In this document: positions 5,367-7,178 of the stretch, in pieces
How positions within the stretch are numbered: position 1 is the first letter of the stretch
Layout: each line of letters begins with the position of its first letter
Assembly: GCA_045402695.1 (NCBI GenBank)
Contig: JAWPNA010000254.1
Span: forward strand, 1 to 7,178
Direction of reading: 5' to 3'
DNA length: 7,178 bases
DNA from: JAWPNA01 sp045402695
GTDB taxonomy: Bacteria > Acidobacteriota > Polarisedimenticolia > JACPZX01 > DASXTC01
Notes under the pieces: generated by a model
Told to the model about the DNA's origin: nothing
The model's database searches: none
The model's input: only the letters and a program-made list of their open reading frames with translations
Translations under genes and position numbers: made by a program

Positions 5367-6328
5367 CCACCCATCCGCCGGAACTTGCGATGCCGGCGAT
5401 CTCGCCTCTCGTCAGGCTCCAGGCGGCGAAGCTCTTCGAGCTGCCGTTCGAGGACTTCACCCACGAATCGGGCGGTCATCTGCTGGTCGGTGTGCGCGCC
5501 ACCAGGCGATTCGGGGATGATCTCGTCCACGACGCCCAGTCCGATGAGATCCTCGGCCGTGATCTTCATGGCGCGGGCGGCCTCCTTCTTCCACTTTTCC
5601 TGGTCCTTCCAGAGGATCGCGGCGCACCCTTCCGGGCTGATGACCGAGTAGACCGAGTGTTCCAGCATGTTGACAGTGTCCCCCATTCCGAGGGCGAGAG
5701 CGCCGCCGCTGCCTCCTTCGCCGGTCACCGTTGCGATGAATGGCACATTGAGCTGGGCCATCCCTCGTAGGCTCGCGGCGATCGCCTCCGCCTGTCCCCG
5801 CTCCTCGGCGCCGATGCCGGGGTAGGCTCCGGGAGTATCTATGAAGCTGAGGATCGGACGGCCGAACTTGGCGGCCATGTTCATGATGCGAAGCGCCTTG
5901 CGGTACCCCTCGGGTCTTGGCATGCCGAAGTTGCGGTGCAGCTTTTCCTTCGTATCCCTGCCCTTCTGGTGCCCAACGATGCATACCGCGCGGCCATTGA
6001 AGTGGCCGAATCCCGCCACGATGGCCGGATCGTCCTTGAACTTGCGATCTCCGTGGAACTCCACGAAATCCTCCACGAGGTAGTGCACGTAGTCAAGAGT
6101 GTAAGGCCGCTGCGGGTGCCTCGCGACGAGGGTCTTCTGCCAGGGCGACAGATGGGCGTAGATCTCCCGGCGCAACGCCTCGAGACGCGACTTGAGCCGT
6201 TCGATTTCAGACTGCGTGTCGCGGCTTGCCGGGAAGGCCGAGAGCTCCTCGATACGCCGCTCGATCTCGACGATCGGCTGCTCGAATGTGTCTTCGCTGC
6301 TGGGGCTCTGTCCGGGAAATCGCGGCAT
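5345..6328 (-). CDS. accA: Acetyl-CoA carboxylase, carboxyltransferase subunit alpha
   Basis: AccA pairs with AccD to form the carboxyltransferase that moves CO2 from carboxybiotin on AccB to acetyl-CoA, making malonyl-CoA for fatty-acid synthesis in the cytoplasm. The product is 327 residues, close to the 319 of E. coli AccA. A helical N-terminal region (about 13-58) leads into ARHPQRPYTLDY (69-80). The crotonase-type core has GHQKGRDTKEK (119-129), NFGMPRPEGYRKALR (133-147), FIDTPGAYPGIGAEERGQ (162-179), the oxyanion loop GEGGSGGALA (203-212) and SPEGCAAILWKD (231-242). The C-terminal tail (297-319) is unusually rich in Arg and Glu. The ATG at 6328 has GGAGGAG (6339-6345) ten bases upstream. 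The frame is open further upstream, but that part lies beyond the predicted promoter and over the neighbouring gene. accD is not in the window. The 3' end overlaps mazG tail to tail, with no room for a terminator between them. Confidence 0.97.
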   Translation of the reverse strand: MPRFPGQSPSSEDTFEQPIVEIERRIEELSAFPASRDTQSEIERLKSRLEALRREIYAHLSPWQKTLVARHPQRPYTLDYVHYLVEDFVEFHGDRKFKDDPAIVAGFGHFNGRAVCIVGHQKGRDTKEKLHRNFGMPRPEGYRKALRIMNMAAKFGRPILSFIDTPGAYPGIGAEERGQAEAIAASLRGMAQLNVPFIATVTGEGGSGGALALGMGDTVNMLEHSVYSVISPEGCAAILWKDQEKWKKEAARAMKITAEDLIGLGVVDEIIPESPGGAHTDQQMTARFVGEVLERQLEELRRLEPDERRDRRHRKFRRMGGYLELVD

Positions 6329-6360
6329 CGGGGAAGGGCTCCTCCGGATTGCGGACAAAG

Positions 6361-6390
6361 AATGTATCAGGGCCCCGCGACTCGTGTCAA
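6361..6390 (-). promoter_or_regulatory. Predicted extended -10 promoter of accA
   Basis: On the minus strand, a perfect -35 TTGACA (6385-6390) is followed by an 18-base spacer and TACATT (6361-6366). The spacer ends in TGA, giving an extended -10 (TGn directly before the hexamer, TG at 6368-6369). Transcription would start near 6354, giving a leader of about 26 bases with the GGAGGAG ribosome site in it. The -35 lies at the edge of the 15-bp tandem duplication. Confidence 0.65.
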
Positions 6391-6415
6391 TCAACTCCGC
6401 GTCAATCAGCTCCGC
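6386..6415. repeat. 15-bp tandem duplication, two copies, at the 3' end of the nucleotidyltransferase gene
   Basis: Copy one is GTCAATCAACTCCGC (6386-6400) and copy two GTCAATCAGCTCCGC (6401-6415); they differ only at 6394/6409. On the minus strand each copy carries a TGA in the frame of the upstream gene (6406-6408 and 6391-6393), so the stop is doubled. Each copy also carries TTGAC; only the accA-proximal copy is followed by A, making the perfect -35 TTGACA. Confidence 0.9.
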
Positions 6416-7178
6416 GGCCCGGATCTCGTGGACGCAGTCCCGGACATCCAATGTCTGGCAAGACGAAGCGCCAGCCGCTGCTCGGATTCCCTGTCCGCGA
6501 CACGGCCGTCGAGCCGGGCGTTTCTCAGCTCGGCCAGGATGCTCTGAAACGCCGGCCCCGGGGCGAGGCCCATGGCTCTCAGCATCTCGCCCGTGACTGA
6601 CGCGCGCACCGCACGATAGCGTTCGAGGTAGGCCTCCACGGCGAGCGCCGCCCGGCGCTCCGACGAGGCCCAGGCGAGCGCGAGGATCTCCGGGCGCACG
6701 TTCTCGCAGGCCCGCACAAGGCGGCTGGGGCGCAGTGGGACGGAAAGGGCCCGCGAGAGCGACTCGAGCGGGCCGCGGAACGACACAAACCTTTCCGCCG
6801 CCTCGCCCCGAATCCGCAGGCGCTGCGCCAGGGCACCAAGCTCCTTCGGCCGCGCTGTCATGGCAAGGACCATCAGCAGAAGGAGGGGACGATCGAGGAG
6901 GGCATCCGAATCGCTCAACAGTCCTGCACGCAGGCCCCCTATCAGCCGCGTCGCCCGCCGGGCAGCGGCCGCGTCCCACCGCAGTCCCGGACCCAGGTGG
7001 CGCAGGAGATCCAGTCGCGCGCAGGCTGTGAGAGCGGAGGCAGGATCCCTTTCGCGCGCGATGAGGCTGAACTCACGATAGAGCCTCTCTCCAGTCAGTC
7101 TGGCGAACGCGCCGGCCTGCTGTGCGAGATCGAGGCTGCAGAGGGTCTCCTCCGTGGCCGTATAGCCGAACCTGCCGG
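6406..7178 (-). CDS. tRNA nucleotidyltransferase / poly(A) polymerase family protein, C-terminal part, cut by the window edge
   Basis: The last 256 residues of a class II CCA-adding/poly(A) polymerase-type enzyme are present; such enzymes build or repair the CCA end of tRNAs, or add A tails to RNA. The frame is open through the right edge (first full codon at 7176). The visible part is the RNA-binding head-to-body region. RFGYTATEETL (fragment residues 2-12) and LTGERLYREFSLI (27-39) match the family's helix after the catalytic domain. DPASALTACARLDLLRHLGP (44-63) and the C-terminal MGLAPGPAFQSILAEL (202-217) with ARLDGRVADRESE (220-232) are also typical. The catalytic GS...D-x-D motifs lie outside the window, so CCA-adding enzyme, poly(A) polymerase and a CBS-DHH-nucleotidyltransferase fusion cannot be told apart. 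Internal TTG codons, for instance at 6918, are not starts, because homology runs on upstream. The stop is TGA at 6406-6408, inside a tandem duplication; accA follows after 77 bases. Confidence 0.85.
   Translation of the reverse strand, partial: GRFGYTATEETLCSLDLAQQAGAFARLTGERLYREFSLIARERDPASALTACARLDLLRHLGPGLRWDAAAARRATRLIGGLRAGLLSDSDALLDRPLLLLMVLAMTARPKELGALAQRLRIRGEAAERFVSFRGPLESLSRALSVPLRPSRLVRACENVRPEILALAWASSERRAALAVEAYLERYRAVRASVTGEMLRAMGLAPGPAFQSILAELRNARLDGRVADRESEQRLALRLARHWMSGTASTRSGPRS

Noticed and set aside
5297..5770. Plus-strand open frame opposite accA and the end of mazG
   Set aside because: Antisense shadow of the strongly conserved AccA coding region; no family features and no independent start signals.
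6916..6918. TTG as the start of a short 170-residue protein at the right end
   Set aside because: Homology to the nucleotidyltransferase family continues upstream in the same frame to the window edge, so this is an internal codon.
6329..6979. Upstream open extension of accA, giving an apparent 544-residue protein
   Set aside because: It lies out of frame over the nucleotidyltransferase gene and across the accA promoter. Known AccA length and the GGAGGAG site both support the start at 6328.

Overview
The window is GC-rich, tightly packed bacterial chromosome. It holds seven protein genes, no RNA genes and no mobile elements; the largest gap between genes is about 170 bases. It suggests a Gram-negative-type bacterium, possibly Acidobacteriota or a deltaproteobacterial-type lineage. 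That is an inference from the combination of DUF1844, DUF4388 (PATAN) and membrane-TPR genes with high GC, and no marker in the window settles it.

Layout, left to right. Bases 1-576 (minus strand) are the first 192 codons of dnaK, with its own strong sigma-70-type promoter at 626-654. Bases 712-4365 (minus strand) are a three-gene overlapping operon, transcribed in the order DUF1844 protein, TPR/zinc-ribbon membrane protein, PATAN/DUF4388 protein, and pointing toward dnaK. A 173-base divergent promoter region follows. Then mazG runs on the plus strand (4539-5366). Its 3' end overlaps the 3' end of accA (minus strand, 5345-6328) by 22 bases. accA has its own promoter, which overlaps a 15-bp tandem duplication at the 3' end of a partial gene (minus strand, 6406 to the right edge). 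That gene encodes the C-terminal part of a tRNA nucleotidyltransferase/poly(A)-polymerase family enzyme.

Most of the window is housekeeping: chaperone, nucleotide-pool sanitation, fatty-acid synthesis and tRNA 3'-end maturation. The unusual part is the three-gene operon. Its last protein joins a PATAN domain to two 24-residue motifs, five residues apart, that match the MshEN cyclic-di-GMP-binding pattern. These are followed by a winged-helix-like segment, one transmembrane helix and a C-terminal domain resembling the globular part of type II secretion pseudopilins (GspG). Its partner is a multi-pass TPR protein with a six-cysteine zinc-ribbon-like motif. That partner's signal-peptide-like N terminus has no ATG, GTG or TTG start; the best-fitting start is ATC, within the stop of the upstream gene. 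Together these look like a c-di-GMP-responsive envelope module I cannot assign to a named system. The function is inferred from domain architecture only.
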